Both the position numbers and the translations under genes were made by a program. Below, piece after piece: positions 6,953-16,104 of a stretch of 41,283 nt of DNA; position 1 is the stretch's first letter; each line of letters starts with the position of its first letter. Origin of the DNA: Proteocatella sp051653405 (GTDB taxonomy: Bacteria; Bacillota; Clostridia; Peptostreptococcales; Filifactoraceae); NCBI GenBank assembly GCA_051653405.1, contig JBOFWC010000101.1, positions 1-41,283 on the forward strand, read 5' to 3'. The notes beneath the pieces are model-generated. The model had not been told where the DNA came from, ran no database searches, and worked only from the letters and a program-made list of their open reading frames with translations.

Positions 6953-8716
6953 TTACTTTGCTTTTTTTACATTTTGTTTGTTTTCAATCTGCTTCTTAAA
7001 TAAATATTTAAGTATTACATCTCTATCAGAAGATGATATATCTACATAGTTTAAAACATATATAGTATTTTCACCTGAATTGTATATTTTTCCTATTCTA
7101 CAATCTATAGGATTAAGCCCTATTTGAGCTCCTAATTCTGGCATAAAGTAAACTTCAAAATTCCCACCTAAGTGTTCTGCTATTTTAGGATTTTCCGACT
7201 GATTTACTTGAAGTACAAGTGTATCTCCGCCTAATTTAAGCATTTCTACACCCATTTTAAAATCACCTTTTTTTAAAATTATATTTTCATTTAAGGTCAA
7301 TGAGAAAAATTTATCTGTAGGAGTATATGCAATTTTGCTTATTTCTATATTTTCTGGGGATATTGCTGATATTGTGCATTTGAATTCATATAAATCTTTA
7401 TTTTCGATAAAACTTACTGCTGGAAGAAATATTCTTGATACGTTCCATTCTTTATTATATTGGCTTGAGGAATTTGGAATAAAAATTGCGTTATCTTGTT
7501 TTATAATGAGGTTTCCTTGTAATGATATTATAGTTTTGTAGTCTCCAAAATAGAATCGTAAAGAAGCATTTCCTATGAACTTTGATTGTTTCATAACCAT
7601 AGCATTTGTATTTTCATAGCTATCTTTTATTGAATTTATTGCTGCATTTACAATTAACGGATCAAACTGAAGTCCACTTTCTTTTGCTAGTTCTTCAATT
7701 ATTTCTGGAGCTTCTTTGGGAGGCTTTCCAGGTCTTCTTGTCATCATCCCATCTATGGAGTCTGCTACCGCAAGTATTCTGCTCATATATGGTATATCAT
7801 TCCCTAATAACCTATCTGGATATCCTGTTCCATCAAACCTTTCATGATGATGTTTTACTATGGTTGGAACATCATTAAAGTATGTCATCCCATAAAGTGC
7901 TGATTTTAATAGAAAATAACTTTTTGTTGCATGCGTTTTTATAAGTTCCGCTTCTTTGTCACTTAATTTTGTCGTTTTATTTATAACTACATCTGGAATA
8001 AACATTTTACCTATATCATGAAGAAGTGCAGAAACATAAAGTATTTTCCTATCTTTTTCTCCCATTTCAAGTTCTGCTGAAATTTTATTACACCAATCAG
8101 CTACATTTGACATATGGTTTGGCATTATTGAATCTTTTGTAGATAGCATTTCACAATATGAATCTATAATATAGTATAGTTTTTCATAATTTGTTATCAT
8201 AGCCTGAAGGTGAAATAAAAAATGCTCTATATGTCCAAAATTTATGCTTTCTATTATTTTATCATAATCTATCTGTGTATCAAAATTTATACACATAGTT
8301 GCAGAATATGACTTTTTTTCTACTATTGGGTTTAATGCTGAAACAAATATTCGACTTCCTACAAATTTAGTTTCAGTTACTTCCTTAACTATTGGTTCAA
8401 ATTCTTCTTCACCATTTTGTTCCGGATTTGGCTCTGTTACCTTTGTTACTATATCTTCATACAATTCCTGGGTATGTACATAAACAAACCCTTCATTTCG
8501 TTGTGCATCTTTATCCAATATTTCTGTTAATTGTTGAAATGTAATATTTTTTGCACTTATAACCGTTGAATTGTATACATATTCTAGTCCCGTATAATCT
8601 GGATTATAAACAAAGAATTGTATATTTGGACTTTTTTCTAAAATTGGATTTTTTCTTATGTAATCATCAAAAAAATATGAAAAATCTAAGAATCCATCTA
8701 GCATAAATGCTTTCAT
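6953..8716 (-). CDS. HD-GYP domain protein with PilZ-like C-terminal end
   Basis: 587 residues, no membrane segment. Residues 1-190 form a unique N-terminal region I do not recognise. An HD-GYP domain follows (about 195-365) with HDIGK (His233-Asp234), KHHHERFDGTGYP (His289-291, GYP 298-300) and ILAVADSIDGM. Intact HD-GYP domains break down cyclic di-GMP to pGpG or GMP. The last 200 residues end in VDISSSDRDVILKYLFKKQIE, the usual closing helix of PilZ domains, but I see no clear RxxxR c-di-GMP motif, so binding may be lost. A protein that both degrades and perhaps senses cyclic di-GMP would tie motility or adhesion to the signal. It lies alone, convergent with the kinase gene. Start: GAAAGGA, 11 bases before the ATG. 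Confidence 0.88.
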   Translation of the reverse strand: MKAFMLDGFLDFSYFFDDYIRKNPILEKSPNIQFFVYNPDYTGLEYVYNSTVISAKNITFQQLTEILDKDAQRNEGFVYVHTQELYEDIVTKVTEPNPEQNGEEEFEPIVKEVTETKFVGSRIFVSALNPIVEKKSYSATMCINFDTQIDYDKIIESINFGHIEHFLFHLQAMITNYEKLYYIIDSYCEMLSTKDSIMPNHMSNVADWCNKISAELEMGEKDRKILYVSALLHDIGKMFIPDVVINKTTKLSDKEAELIKTHATKSYFLLKSALYGMTYFNDVPTIVKHHHERFDGTGYPDRLLGNDIPYMSRILAVADSIDGMMTRRPGKPPKEAPEIIEELAKESGLQFDPLIVNAAINSIKDSYENTNAMVMKQSKFIGNASLRFYFGDYKTIISLQGNLIIKQDNAIFIPNSSSQYNKEWNVSRIFLPAVSFIENKDLYEFKCTISAISPENIEISKIAYTPTDKFFSLTLNENIILKKGDFKMGVEMLKLGGDTLVLQVNQSENPKIAEHLGGNFEVYFMPELGAQIGLNPIDCRIGKIYNSGENTIYVLNYVDISSSDRDVILKYLFKKQIENKQNVKKAK

Positions 8717-8816
8717 AAGATTTACGTCCTTTCTATTTTTTTTGTTAATAGTTATATACCCTTAACACCTAATTTATCGACATATTTTTCATGTTTCTTT
8801 AGCTATTTTATAAAAA

Positions 8817-8862
8817 AAGAGCGCCGAACAATTAAATAAATCAATGTGTTCGGCATACTCTT
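8817..8862 (-). terminator. Terminator of the NuoEF/fusion operon
   Basis: Arms GCCGAACA (8823-8830) and TGTTCGGC (8847-8854), extended by AAGAG/CTCTT. On the minus strand the stem is followed by a run of seven T. It lies 30 bases after the stop of the fusion gene. Confidence 0.88.
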
Positions 8863-8891
8863 ACTTTTGTTTTAATATTTATTATACTTCT

Positions 8892-11800
8892 TTATATAAG
8901 TTTATTTTTTATCATAAACTCACTGAATGTTTTTCTTTCAAAGCTTGTATTTGTAAGTTCTTGTACAAGTTTTGCTTCTTTTGATGCTTTTAACACTGGA
9001 GTTTTTGCTTCATACTTCCAAGTCATAAAGCTATCTAGTTTTGATAACCCTTTGTATGCTTTATTTTCTGCGACTATAGCTTCTTGGATTTGTGTAAGTT
9101 TATCAAATCCAAAGTTTGGCTCAAGTACTCTTGCAATATCCATAACAAGCTTCCAGTTTGAACCTACAAGTTTGTTATCAAGTGCTTTTCTAGTCTTTTG
9201 AATTCTTCTTTCTGCATTTGTATATGTTCCTTCTGATTCTGCAAAGCTTGCTCCAGGAAGCACCACATCTGCTTTTTTAGCCATATCTGACATATTTATA
9301 TCTTGTACTATTACAAACTCTAGGTTTGAAATATCTATATCTTCGATATTTTCTCCAAATGACATTATTCCTTTTATTGTACCATTTTGTATTTTTTGAA
9401 CTAAAGTTTCTTTGTCTGTACAAATTCCTAAATCTACTAGACCTTGGCTGTTGGCATTTTTCTTAAGCTGGATAATTCCGGCTCTTGGTCTGTTTACTTG
9501 GCCTGCCATTACAGCTGTATTTGCAAGTGAAACCGCGCCTTCATAGCTTAGTTCGCCTTGTCCATATACTATCATTGCCGCTTTAGCATGACAGTACATA
9601 TCTGCTATTTGCTTAGCTTCTTCACTTACTTTTACATTTTCAAGTTCAGCCTTATGTGAGGCTACATCAAGTTTTGATCTTTCTGCAATAGCTTTTTCTA
9701 TTTGACGAAGCATATCTGTGCTATCAGCTATTATGCTTACCTCTGCAATTTCATCAAGAAGTGTATGCTTGTCGTTTATTACTACAAGTTTTGCACCATT
9801 CATAACAGACTGTCTTATCTTTAGACCCACTATTGTGTTATTAGCCATTATATCTGAACCTGCTGTAATTATTACTTCTGCTGAAAGAAGCTCTTCGTAG
9901 CTGCTTGTTGAAGCATCTGTGCCTAGTACATCTGCAAGTGCTGATCTATTTGTATTTAAGTTATATATGCTTTCCACTCCGAATAATTTTTGTCCTAGCA
10001 TTTTTACTGCAAATATATCTTCGTTTGTATATTTATCTGAAACTAGGATTGCTAAACTTTCTGGTCCATTAAGCGCCACAAGACTCTGTGCTTTTTTTGC
10101 AGCCTCAACTACTGCACTGTCCATTGTAGCAGTTTCTAGTTTATCTCCTCTTTTTATCATTGGAGCTTCTATTCTATCGAAGTTTTGAGCTATATCATAT
10201 CCGAATCTTCCTTTTGCACAAAGTCTTCCATCGTCAACTTTGCTTTCTCTATCTGATTCTACTCTTAATATCATATCACTTCTTGTATTTACTTTGATGT
10301 TACATCCTACACTACAATTTGAGCATACTGTATTTGTAACTTCTGAAAGCACTGGAATAGGTTTCTTGATTTGCATACGTTCTTGTAATGCACCAGTTGG
10401 GCACACACTTATACACTGTCCACATGAAATACAACCAGTTTCGTTAAGTGGAAGATCCATTGCTGGTTTTACTATAGTATCAAATCCTCTGTGTACTAGA
10501 CCTAGAGCACTTACCCCCATTACTTCTTCACATGTTCTTACACATAATCCGCAAAGAATACATTTATCTGCATTTCTATCTATGAATGGATGTGAATTGT
10601 CTTCTCTTCTATGATGCATTTCTCCTTCAAATTTTGATGGCTGTACATCATATTCGTTTGCATATTTTATCAGCTTACATTCGTAAACGTCCATGCATCC
10701 GCACTCTAAACATCTCGAAGCTTCTTCTTTAGCCTGTTCATTTGTATAACCAGACACTACTTCTTCAAAGTTTTTGTTTCTTACGTCTGGATCTACATGA
10801 TCTCTATGAGGTCTATAGCTTCTTTCTCTATCTTCAAAGTCATCAGCACTCATACCTTCTATTTCTGAGTAGAATGGCTTTTTATATGCCACCATTTCTC
10901 CCTCAAGATAGCTCATGATTACTCCAGCTGCTCTTTTTGCATCTCCTATAGCTGCAATTGCAATATCTGCTCCTTTATTAGTTGCATCTCCTACTGCAAA
11001 TACTCCTTCTAGGTTTGTTCTGTATGATTTTTCGTCTGCAGCAATTGTTTTTCTCTTTGTAAGTTCAAGTGTTTCAAAGCCTACTGGATTTACAATCTGT
11101 CCAATTGCACTTATTACTGTATCTACTACAAGAGTTTCAGTTACGCCTTCTTTTGGAACTGGCGATCTTCTTCCACTTGCATCAGGCTCTCCAAGCTCCA
11201 TTACTTGAAGTGTCATTTCAAGCTGACCATTTTCAAGCTTTTTAATTTCAATTGGATTTACAAGTTCTTTAAAGATTACGCCTTCTTCTTCTGCTTCTAC
11301 AATTTCAATTTCTTCAGCTGGCATCTGATCTTTTGTTCTTCTATAGATGTTGTAAACTTCCTTAGCTCCAAGTCTTACTGAAGTTCTGCAAGCATCCATT
11401 GCAGTGTTTCCTCCACCAACTATTGCTACTTTTTCGCCTGCCTTAAATGGCTTATTAGTTACATAGTTTTCTAGGAATTCTATTCCGCCAAGTACGCCTT
11501 CACTCTCTTCACCTTTACAACCAAGCTTTGTACTACTCCAAGCTCCGATTGCTACAAGCGTTGCATCTGCTGTACTTCTTATATGATCAAAGCTTATATC
11601 TCTTCCTACTTTTGTATTAGGAACAAGTTTTGCCCCCATTTGCTCAATTATATCTATTTCGTTTTGAAGGATTGTTTTTGGAAGTCTGTATTGTGGAATT
11701 CCGTATCTTAACATCCCTCCAAATTTAGGCATCTGATCATAAATAGTTACATCATAGCCTTCTACTAAAAGGAAGTATGCCGCAGAAACTCCACCTGGGC

Positions 11801-12404
11801 CTCCACCTATTATATTTACTTTTTTACCATTTTTAGCTTTCATTTCAGGAATATAAACTTCTTCTTGTGCATGGTCAAAATCTGCTGCAAAGTATTTTAA
11901 ATTTGCTATAGCAATTGGCTCATCTACAAGCCCTCTTCTACAAGCAGTTTCGCATGGATGAGGACATACTCTTCCTATACTTGCTGGAAGTGGAAGTTTA
12001 TCTTTTATTACTCTATTTGCCTCTGCAAATTCTCCATTTGCTATAAGTCCTACATATGCTTGACAGTCTGTATTTCCTGGACACGCAAGCACACATGGGC
12101 CTTGGCAGTCTCCTCTATGGTCTGACATAAGTAGCTCTAATGCTACCTGTCTTGCTTCTACTGTTCTTTTTGTATTAGTTTTGATGATCATTTTATCCGC
12201 AGCTTCAGTTGCACATGATCTCATAAGCTTTGGCATACCTACAGCTTCTACTACACATAGTCCGCATGAACCATATGCCTTTACTCTATCATCATGACAT
12301 AGTGTTGGTATCTCTATGTTATGCTCTCTTGCAATTTCTAGAATGGTCTGGCCACGGTAGCCAGTAACTTCTATTCCATCTATATTTAGTCTAATTTTTG
12401 ACAT
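8892..12404 (-). CDS. NuoG-GltD fusion oxidoreductase, large subunit of a NuoEF-type complex
   Basis: 1170 residues. Domains in order: 2Fe-2S ferredoxin (Cys36, 47, 50, 64); a cysteine-rich region from His96 that merges into the GltD-type Fe-S domain (Cys100-114, CPHPCETAC at 147-155); an FAD fold (GGGPGG at 200-205); a second nucleotide fold (VGGGNTAMDA at 329-338, then YRRTKDQMP, typical of NADP(H) binding in GltD/NfnB); a CLECGC cluster (565-576); two 4Fe-4S motifs (615-625, 658-668); and a molybdopterin-type 4Fe-4S domain (Cys694, 697, 701, 729) with a pterin-like fold. The usual Cys/Sec ligand position reads NTNRSALAD, and the C-terminal dinucleotide-binding domain is missing, so a working molybdenum site is unlikely. 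Last gene of the operon, 14 bases after the NuoF-like gene. NADPH as third substrate is inference. Confidence 0.9.
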   Translation of the reverse strand: MSKIRLNIDGIEVTGYRGQTILEIAREHNIEIPTLCHDDRVKAYGSCGLCVVEAVGMPKLMRSCATEAADKMIIKTNTKRTVEARQVALELLMSDHRGDCQGPCVLACPGNTDCQAYVGLIANGEFAEANRVIKDKLPLPASIGRVCPHPCETACRRGLVDEPIAIANLKYFAADFDHAQEEVYIPEMKAKNGKKVNIIGGGPGGVSAAYFLLVEGYDVTIYDQMPKFGGMLRYGIPQYRLPKTILQNEIDIIEQMGAKLVPNTKVGRDISFDHIRSTADATLVAIGAWSSTKLGCKGEESEGVLGGIEFLENYVTNKPFKAGEKVAIVGGGNTAMDACRTSVRLGAKEVYNIYRRTKDQMPAEEIEIVEAEEEGVIFKELVNPIEIKKLENGQLEMTLQVMELGEPDASGRRSPVPKEGVTETLVVDTVISAIGQIVNPVGFETLELTKRKTIAADEKSYRTNLEGVFAVGDATNKGADIAIAAIGDAKRAAGVIMSYLEGEMVAYKKPFYSEIEGMSADDFEDRERSYRPHRDHVDPDVRNKNFEEVVSGYTNEQAKEEASRCLECGCMDVYECKLIKYANEYDVQPSKFEGEMHHRREDNSHPFIDRNADKCILCGLCVRTCEEVMGVSALGLVHRGFDTIVKPAMDLPLNETGCISCGQCISVCPTGALQERMQIKKPIPVLSEVTNTVCSNCSVGCNIKVNTRSDMILRVESDRESKVDDGRLCAKGRFGYDIAQNFDRIEAPMIKRGDKLETATMDSAVVEAAKKAQSLVALNGPESLAILVSDKYTNEDIFAVKMLGQKLFGVESIYNLNTNRSALADVLGTDASTSSYEELLSAEVIITAGSDIMANNTIVGLKIRQSVMNGAKLVVINDKHTLLDEIAEVSIIADSTDMLRQIEKAIAERSKLDVASHKAELENVKVSEEAKQIADMYCHAKAAMIVYGQGELSYEGAVSLANTAVMAGQVNRPRAGIIQLKKNANSQGLVDLGICTDKETLVQKIQNGTIKGIMSFGENIEDIDISNLEFVIVQDINMSDMAKKADVVLPGASFAESEGTYTNAERRIQKTRKALDNKLVGSNWKLVMDIARVLEPNFGFDKLTQIQEAIVAENKAYKGLSKLDSFMTWKYEAKTPVLKASKEAKLVQELTNTSFERKTFSEFMIKNKLI

Positions 12405-12418
12405 TTTCGGCCTCCTCC

Positions 12419-14173
12419 CTATTTCTTAATTATTGCGCCAAATTTACAAGTTTCAATACATTTTCCACATTTTATACATGTCTCTTGGTCTATTACATGA
12501 AGCTTTTTAGCTTCACCTGAAATAGCTTCCACTGGACAGTTACGTTTACACATTCCACAGCCTATACACTTATCTTCTAGGATGTTAAATGTAATAAGCG
12601 ATTTACATTGTGCTGCTGTACATTTGTGGTTGTATATATGATCCTCATACTCATTTCTGAAGTATCTTATGGTGCTTAAAACAGGGTTTGGAGCTGTTTG
12701 GCCAAGTCCACAAAGTGAACCATCTTTTATCTTTTCTCCTAAATCTTGAAGAAGTTCTATATCTCCATCTTTTCCATTACCTTGACAAATTCTATTTAAG
12801 ATTTCAAGCATACGTTTTGTACCAATTCTACAGTGGATACATTTTCCACATGATTCTTTTCTTGTAAAATCAAGGAAGAATCTCGCCATGTCAACCATAC
12901 ATGTAGTTTCATCCATAACAACCATACCACCTGAACCTACGATTGCTCCTGTTTGTGCGATGCTTTCGTATTCAACCGGTGTGTCTATTTTTTCTGCTGG
13001 GATACATCCGCCAGATGGTCCTCCAAGCTGGACAGCCTTAAATTTCTTGCCGTCTTTTATTCCGCCCCCGATATCATATATGATTTCTGAGATAGGCATA
13101 CCCATTGGTACTTCAACAAGTCCACCTTTTGCGATTTTTCCTGTAAGTGCAAATACTTTTGTGCCTGCGCTTTTTTCAGTTCCCATTGCTGAGAATTTTT
13201 CTCCACCGTTTCTTATTATCCACGGTACATTTGCAAGGGTTTCAACATTGTTTATGTTTGTTGGCTTGTCCCAATATCCTTTTTGTGCTGGGAATGGAGG
13301 TTTTAGTCTTGGCATCCCTCTTTCACCTTCAAGCGATGCTATAAGGGCAGTTTCTTCTCCACATACGAATGCTCCTGCTCCAGCCTTTATTCTCATATTG
13401 AATTTTGCGCCTTTTATTCCGAATATATCGTCTCCTAAAAGACCTCTTTCTTTTGCCTGCTCTATAGCGTTTTGAAGTCTTACTATAGCAAGAGGATACT
13501 CCGCTCTTACGTATACTACACCTTCTGTTGCGCCTATTGCATAAGCACCTATCATCATTCCTTCGATAAGACCATGAGGGTCTCCTTCGATTACAGCTCT
13601 ATCCATGAATGCCCCTGGATCTCCTTCGTCTGCATTACATACAAAGTATTTAGGAGTTGCATGTGATGAAAGCGCTGCATTCCACTTAAACCATGTAGGG
13701 AAACCTGCGCCCCCTCTTCCTCTTAGACCTGATTTTTTAATCTCTTCAATTACATCCTTAGGTCCCATTTCAGTGTAGCATTTTTTTGCTGCCTCATAAC
13801 CGCCAGCTTCGATATATTCATCTATGCTTTCTGGATTTATTATTCCACAGTTTTTAAGGGCTATTTTTATTTGTTTGCCCTGCGCTATCATATCTTCTTC
13901 AAGTATCATACTGTCTTTTACTATCTCGGACTTTTTGATATGACTTTCTATTATCTGCTCGGCGGTTTTTTCATCTACTTTTACATATGTAGTTTTTTTG
14001 CCGTCGTTGTCAATTACATCTACGATTGGTTCTAGATAACAAGTTCCTATACAACCTGTTAAATCTAGTTCTACTTCAAGGCCTTGAGCTTTTATTTGAG
14101 TTTCTAAAAAGTTGTATACTTTTCCAGCACCTGCTGCAAGTCCACAGCTTCCTTGTCCAACAAGAATTTTCAT
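12419..14173 (-). CDS. NuoF/HydB-like NADH-binding flavoprotein subunit
   Basis: 584 residues. An N-terminal thioredoxin-like 2Fe-2S domain (Cys10, 41, 45) precedes the FMN/NADH core (GLRGRGGAGFPTWFKW, CNADEGDPGAFMDR), an SLBB-like region, the 4Fe-4S motif ESCGKCIHCRIG and, at the C-terminus, two bacterial ferredoxin motifs (CIGCGMCKRNC, CIKCGKCIETC). This layout is that of HydB/HytB and other soluble NuoF relatives; in bifurcating complexes the FMN of this subunit is where NAD(H) and ferredoxin electrons meet. The start ATG shares one base with the stop of the NuoE-like gene (TAATG), so translation is coupled. It acts with the fusion protein encoded just downstream. GGAGG precedes the start. 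Confidence 0.93.
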   Translation of the reverse strand: MKILVGQGSCGLAAGAGKVYNFLETQIKAQGLEVELDLTGCIGTCYLEPIVDVIDNDGKKTTYVKVDEKTAEQIIESHIKKSEIVKDSMILEEDMIAQGKQIKIALKNCGIINPESIDEYIEAGGYEAAKKCYTEMGPKDVIEEIKKSGLRGRGGAGFPTWFKWNAALSSHATPKYFVCNADEGDPGAFMDRAVIEGDPHGLIEGMMIGAYAIGATEGVVYVRAEYPLAIVRLQNAIEQAKERGLLGDDIFGIKGAKFNMRIKAGAGAFVCGEETALIASLEGERGMPRLKPPFPAQKGYWDKPTNINNVETLANVPWIIRNGGEKFSAMGTEKSAGTKVFALTGKIAKGGLVEVPMGMPISEIIYDIGGGIKDGKKFKAVQLGGPSGGCIPAEKIDTPVEYESIAQTGAIVGSGGMVVMDETTCMVDMARFFLDFTRKESCGKCIHCRIGTKRMLEILNRICQGNGKDGDIELLQDLGEKIKDGSLCGLGQTAPNPVLSTIRYFRNEYEDHIYNHKCTAAQCKSLITFNILEDKCIGCGMCKRNCPVEAISGEAKKLHVIDQETCIKCGKCIETCKFGAIIKK

Positions 14174-14685
14174 TATGCTTCCTCCTTGTCTCTTGCTCTA
14201 ATATCTGCGATTATTTGTTTTGCACTTTGTGGAGTAAGTTTTCCATATGTTTCCCCATTTATCATCATTACCGGTGATAAACTGCAACATCCAAGACAGG
14301 CTACATTTATAATTGTAAATAGTCCATCTTCACTTATTTCTCCTTCTTTTACTCCAAGTTCTTCTAGTAATGCTTCTTCTATTGCTTCTGATCCATTTAC
14401 GTGACAGGCAGTTCCCTGACATAGTAGGATAAGATTCTTTCCAACTGGCTTCATTCTAAACTGTGTATAGAATGTTAACACTCCATATATTTTAGCAGGC
14501 TTAATGCCAGTTTGTTCTGAAATATAGTCTATTGCCTCCATTGGAACATAGTTGTAAACCTCTTGCACTCCTTGTAGTATAGTTATAAGACTTCCCTTAG
14601 TGTCTTTATATTTAGCTACAATATCTACAATTAAGCTTAGATCTACATTGCTGGTATTCTTATTTTTATCACAACAGCATTGCAC
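14173..14685 (-). CDS. NuoE-like 2Fe-2S subunit
   Basis: 170 residues with the start used here. A helical N-terminal part (LITILQGVQEVYNYVP, GIKPAKIYGVLTFYTQF) leads to a thioredoxin-like 2Fe-2S domain with ligands in CQGTAC and CLGCC, the standard NuoE/HydC set. It carries electrons between the NuoF-like flavoprotein and the rest of the complex. The open frame begins at a TTG at 14706, but AAAAGGAG lies inside that extension, 10 bases before an in-frame GTG at 14685, so GTG is the likely start and the protein begins MQCCCDKNKN. The CCC run right after the start is odd and could be an extra metal or redox site. First gene of the three-gene operon. Confidence 0.92.
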   Translation of the reverse strand: MQCCCDKNKNTSNVDLSLIVDIVAKYKDTKGSLITILQGVQEVYNYVPMEAIDYISEQTGIKPAKIYGVLTFYTQFRMKPVGKNLILLCQGTACHVNGSEAIEEALLEELGVKEGEISEDGLFTIINVACLGCCSLSPVMMINGETYGKLTPQSAKQIIADIRARDKEEA

Positions 14686-14762
14686 AAAACTCACACTCCT
14701 TTTCAATTGTTATTAGTAAAATAAATTATGACTGAAAATTTAAACAGTTCTCCATAACCTAT

Positions 14763-14810
14763 ATGTTAACATTTCTAGAAAAATAAGTAAATATTTTTTA
14801 ATAGAAATGT
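14763..14810 (-). promoter_or_regulatory. Inverted repeats ahead of the NuoEF/fusion operon
   Basis: The gap between the NuoE-like gene and hemW holds a perfect palindrome ATGTTAACAT (14763-14772), and ACATTTCTA (14769-14777) is mirrored by TAGAAATGT (14802-14810) across 24 AT-rich bases. They lie 80-125 bases before the GTG start of the operon and could be an operator or a 5' RNA hairpin. The match to the clostridial Rex redox site (TTGTTAA, 4 bases, TTAACAA) is poor. Confidence 0.3.
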
Positions 14811-14962
14811 ATAAATAGTAGCGTTTTCCTGATTATATTTGACTATTTTTTAACTTTTTGTGTTCTTTGATAGTAAAAAAATAATTTTTACTTAAATTAG
14901 GTGTATTTTTTTCATTATTATAGTTTATAATATATAGTATAACTTTATTTAGGAGAATTGAT

Positions 14963-16090
14963 ATGAAGAATTTAAGTTTATACCTGCATATTCCTTTTTG
15001 TAAGCGCAAATGTGCCTACTGTGATTTTGTCTCTTTAGCCAAGTCACCTGAATATCAGAATAATTATATAGCTTCCATTATAAAAGAAATGGAAATGGTA
15101 AAAGATACTGCTAGCGAATATATTATCGATACAGTTTATATCGGAGGTGGTACTCCCAGTTTTTTAAATGAAACTTCTATAGAAACGCTTTTAGAATCTA
15201 TTCATAAAAACTTTGATTTACAAGCTGTTCGTGAATTTACGTTTGAATGTAACCCAGAGTCTTTAGATGAGTCCAAGCTCAGATTGTTAAAAAAATATAA
15301 AATTAATAGGATAAGTTTAGGCCTTCAAAGCACAGATGATTACGAACTTATATTTTTAAGAAGGAGTCACAATTTTGATACTTTTTTAACTTCTTATAAA
15401 CTTGTCCGTGAAATGGGGTTTAAAAATGTAAGTGTAGATCTTATGTTTACAATCCCTACGCAGACAATTGAATCTTTTTCTGCAAGCTTAAAGAAAGTTG
15501 TCGAACTTAGTCCTGAACACATTTCATGTTATTCTCTTATAATAGAAGAAAATACTCTTATGAATAGATGGCTCAATGAAGGTAAAATGAAACCTGTAAG
15601 TGATGATTTATATGTAGATATGTACCGATATATGATAGATTTTCTTTCAAAAAATGGCTATATGCAGTATGAAATTTCAAACTTTGCTAAACCAGGGTTT
15701 GAATCGCTTCACAATAGCGCTTACTGGATAAGGCAAGATTATCTTGGACTTGGAGCATCGTCTCACTCACTTATAGATAATCAACGTTTTTCTAATGTTA
15801 CTAATGTTGATGAATATATGATTAGACTCCTTTCTTCAAAATCCCCTGTTGATCAAGAATCTTTGGAAAATCTTTCTGTTCGTGATATACTTAATGAGAG
15901 AATATTTTTAGGGCTCAGAATGAATGAGGGAATACTGCTTTCTGATTTTGAAAAAATTGACGATTTTTACAGCAAGTGTCAAAAGCTTAAAAGTATGGAT
16001 CTTATAGAGTTTTGTGACAATCGAATAAGACTTACTCAAAAAGGAAGAGAACTTAGTAATTCTGTTTTTTCTGAGCTCATGATTGATTGA
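14963..16090 (+). CDS. hemW: HemW, radical SAM heme chaperone
   Basis: 375 residues, the usual HemW length. SLYLHIPFCKRKCAYCDFVS carries the radical SAM CxxxCxxC with the YCDF signature of HemW; TVYIGGGTPSFL and the C-terminal helical domain (NERIFLGLRMNEGI...LTQKGRELSNSVF) complete the family pattern. HemW binds heme and delivers it to target proteins; it was long misnamed oxygen-independent coproporphyrinogen oxidase. The start has AGGAG 7 bases upstream. It is followed 14 bases later by the chloride antiporter gene, so the two may share a transcript. A TATAAT at 14926-14931 is the probable -10 box. Confidence 0.93.
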   Translation: MKNLSLYLHIPFCKRKCAYCDFVSLAKSPEYQNNYIASIIKEMEMVKDTASEYIIDTVYIGGGTPSFLNETSIETLLESIHKNFDLQAVREFTFECNPESLDESKLRLLKKYKINRISLGLQSTDDYELIFLRRSHNFDTFLTSYKLVREMGFKNVSVDLMFTIPTQTIESFSASLKKVVELSPEHISCYSLIIEENTLMNRWLNEGKMKPVSDDLYVDMYRYMIDFLSKNGYMQYEISNFAKPGFESLHNSAYWIRQDYLGLGASSHSLIDNQRFSNVTNVDEYMIRLLSSKSPVDQESLENLSVRDILNERIFLGLRMNEGILLSDFEKIDDFYSKCQKLKSMDLIEFCDNRIRLTQKGRELSNSVFSELMID

Positions 16091-16104
16091 AAGGAATTTT
16101 TTTA

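Noticed and set aside
10240..10614. 124-residue plus-strand frame inside the fusion gene
   Set aside because: It lies fully antisense to a well-supported gene, and its text resembles no family.
8892..12404. Formate dehydrogenase or glutamate synthase small subunit as the simple name for the fusion protein
   Set aside because: Each covers only part of the protein. The Mo ligand and dinucleotide-binding domain of formate dehydrogenase are missing, and there is no GltB partner.
12888..13475. 195-residue open frame on the plus strand, antisense to the NuoF-like gene
   Set aside because: No ribosome binding site and low-complexity, proline/serine-rich text. It is a shadow of the codon bias of the real gene.
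14763..14772. Rex (NADH-sensing) operator ahead of the NuoEF operon
   Set aside because: The palindrome has no central 4-base gap and the half sites do not extend to TTGTTAA; the match is too poor to call.
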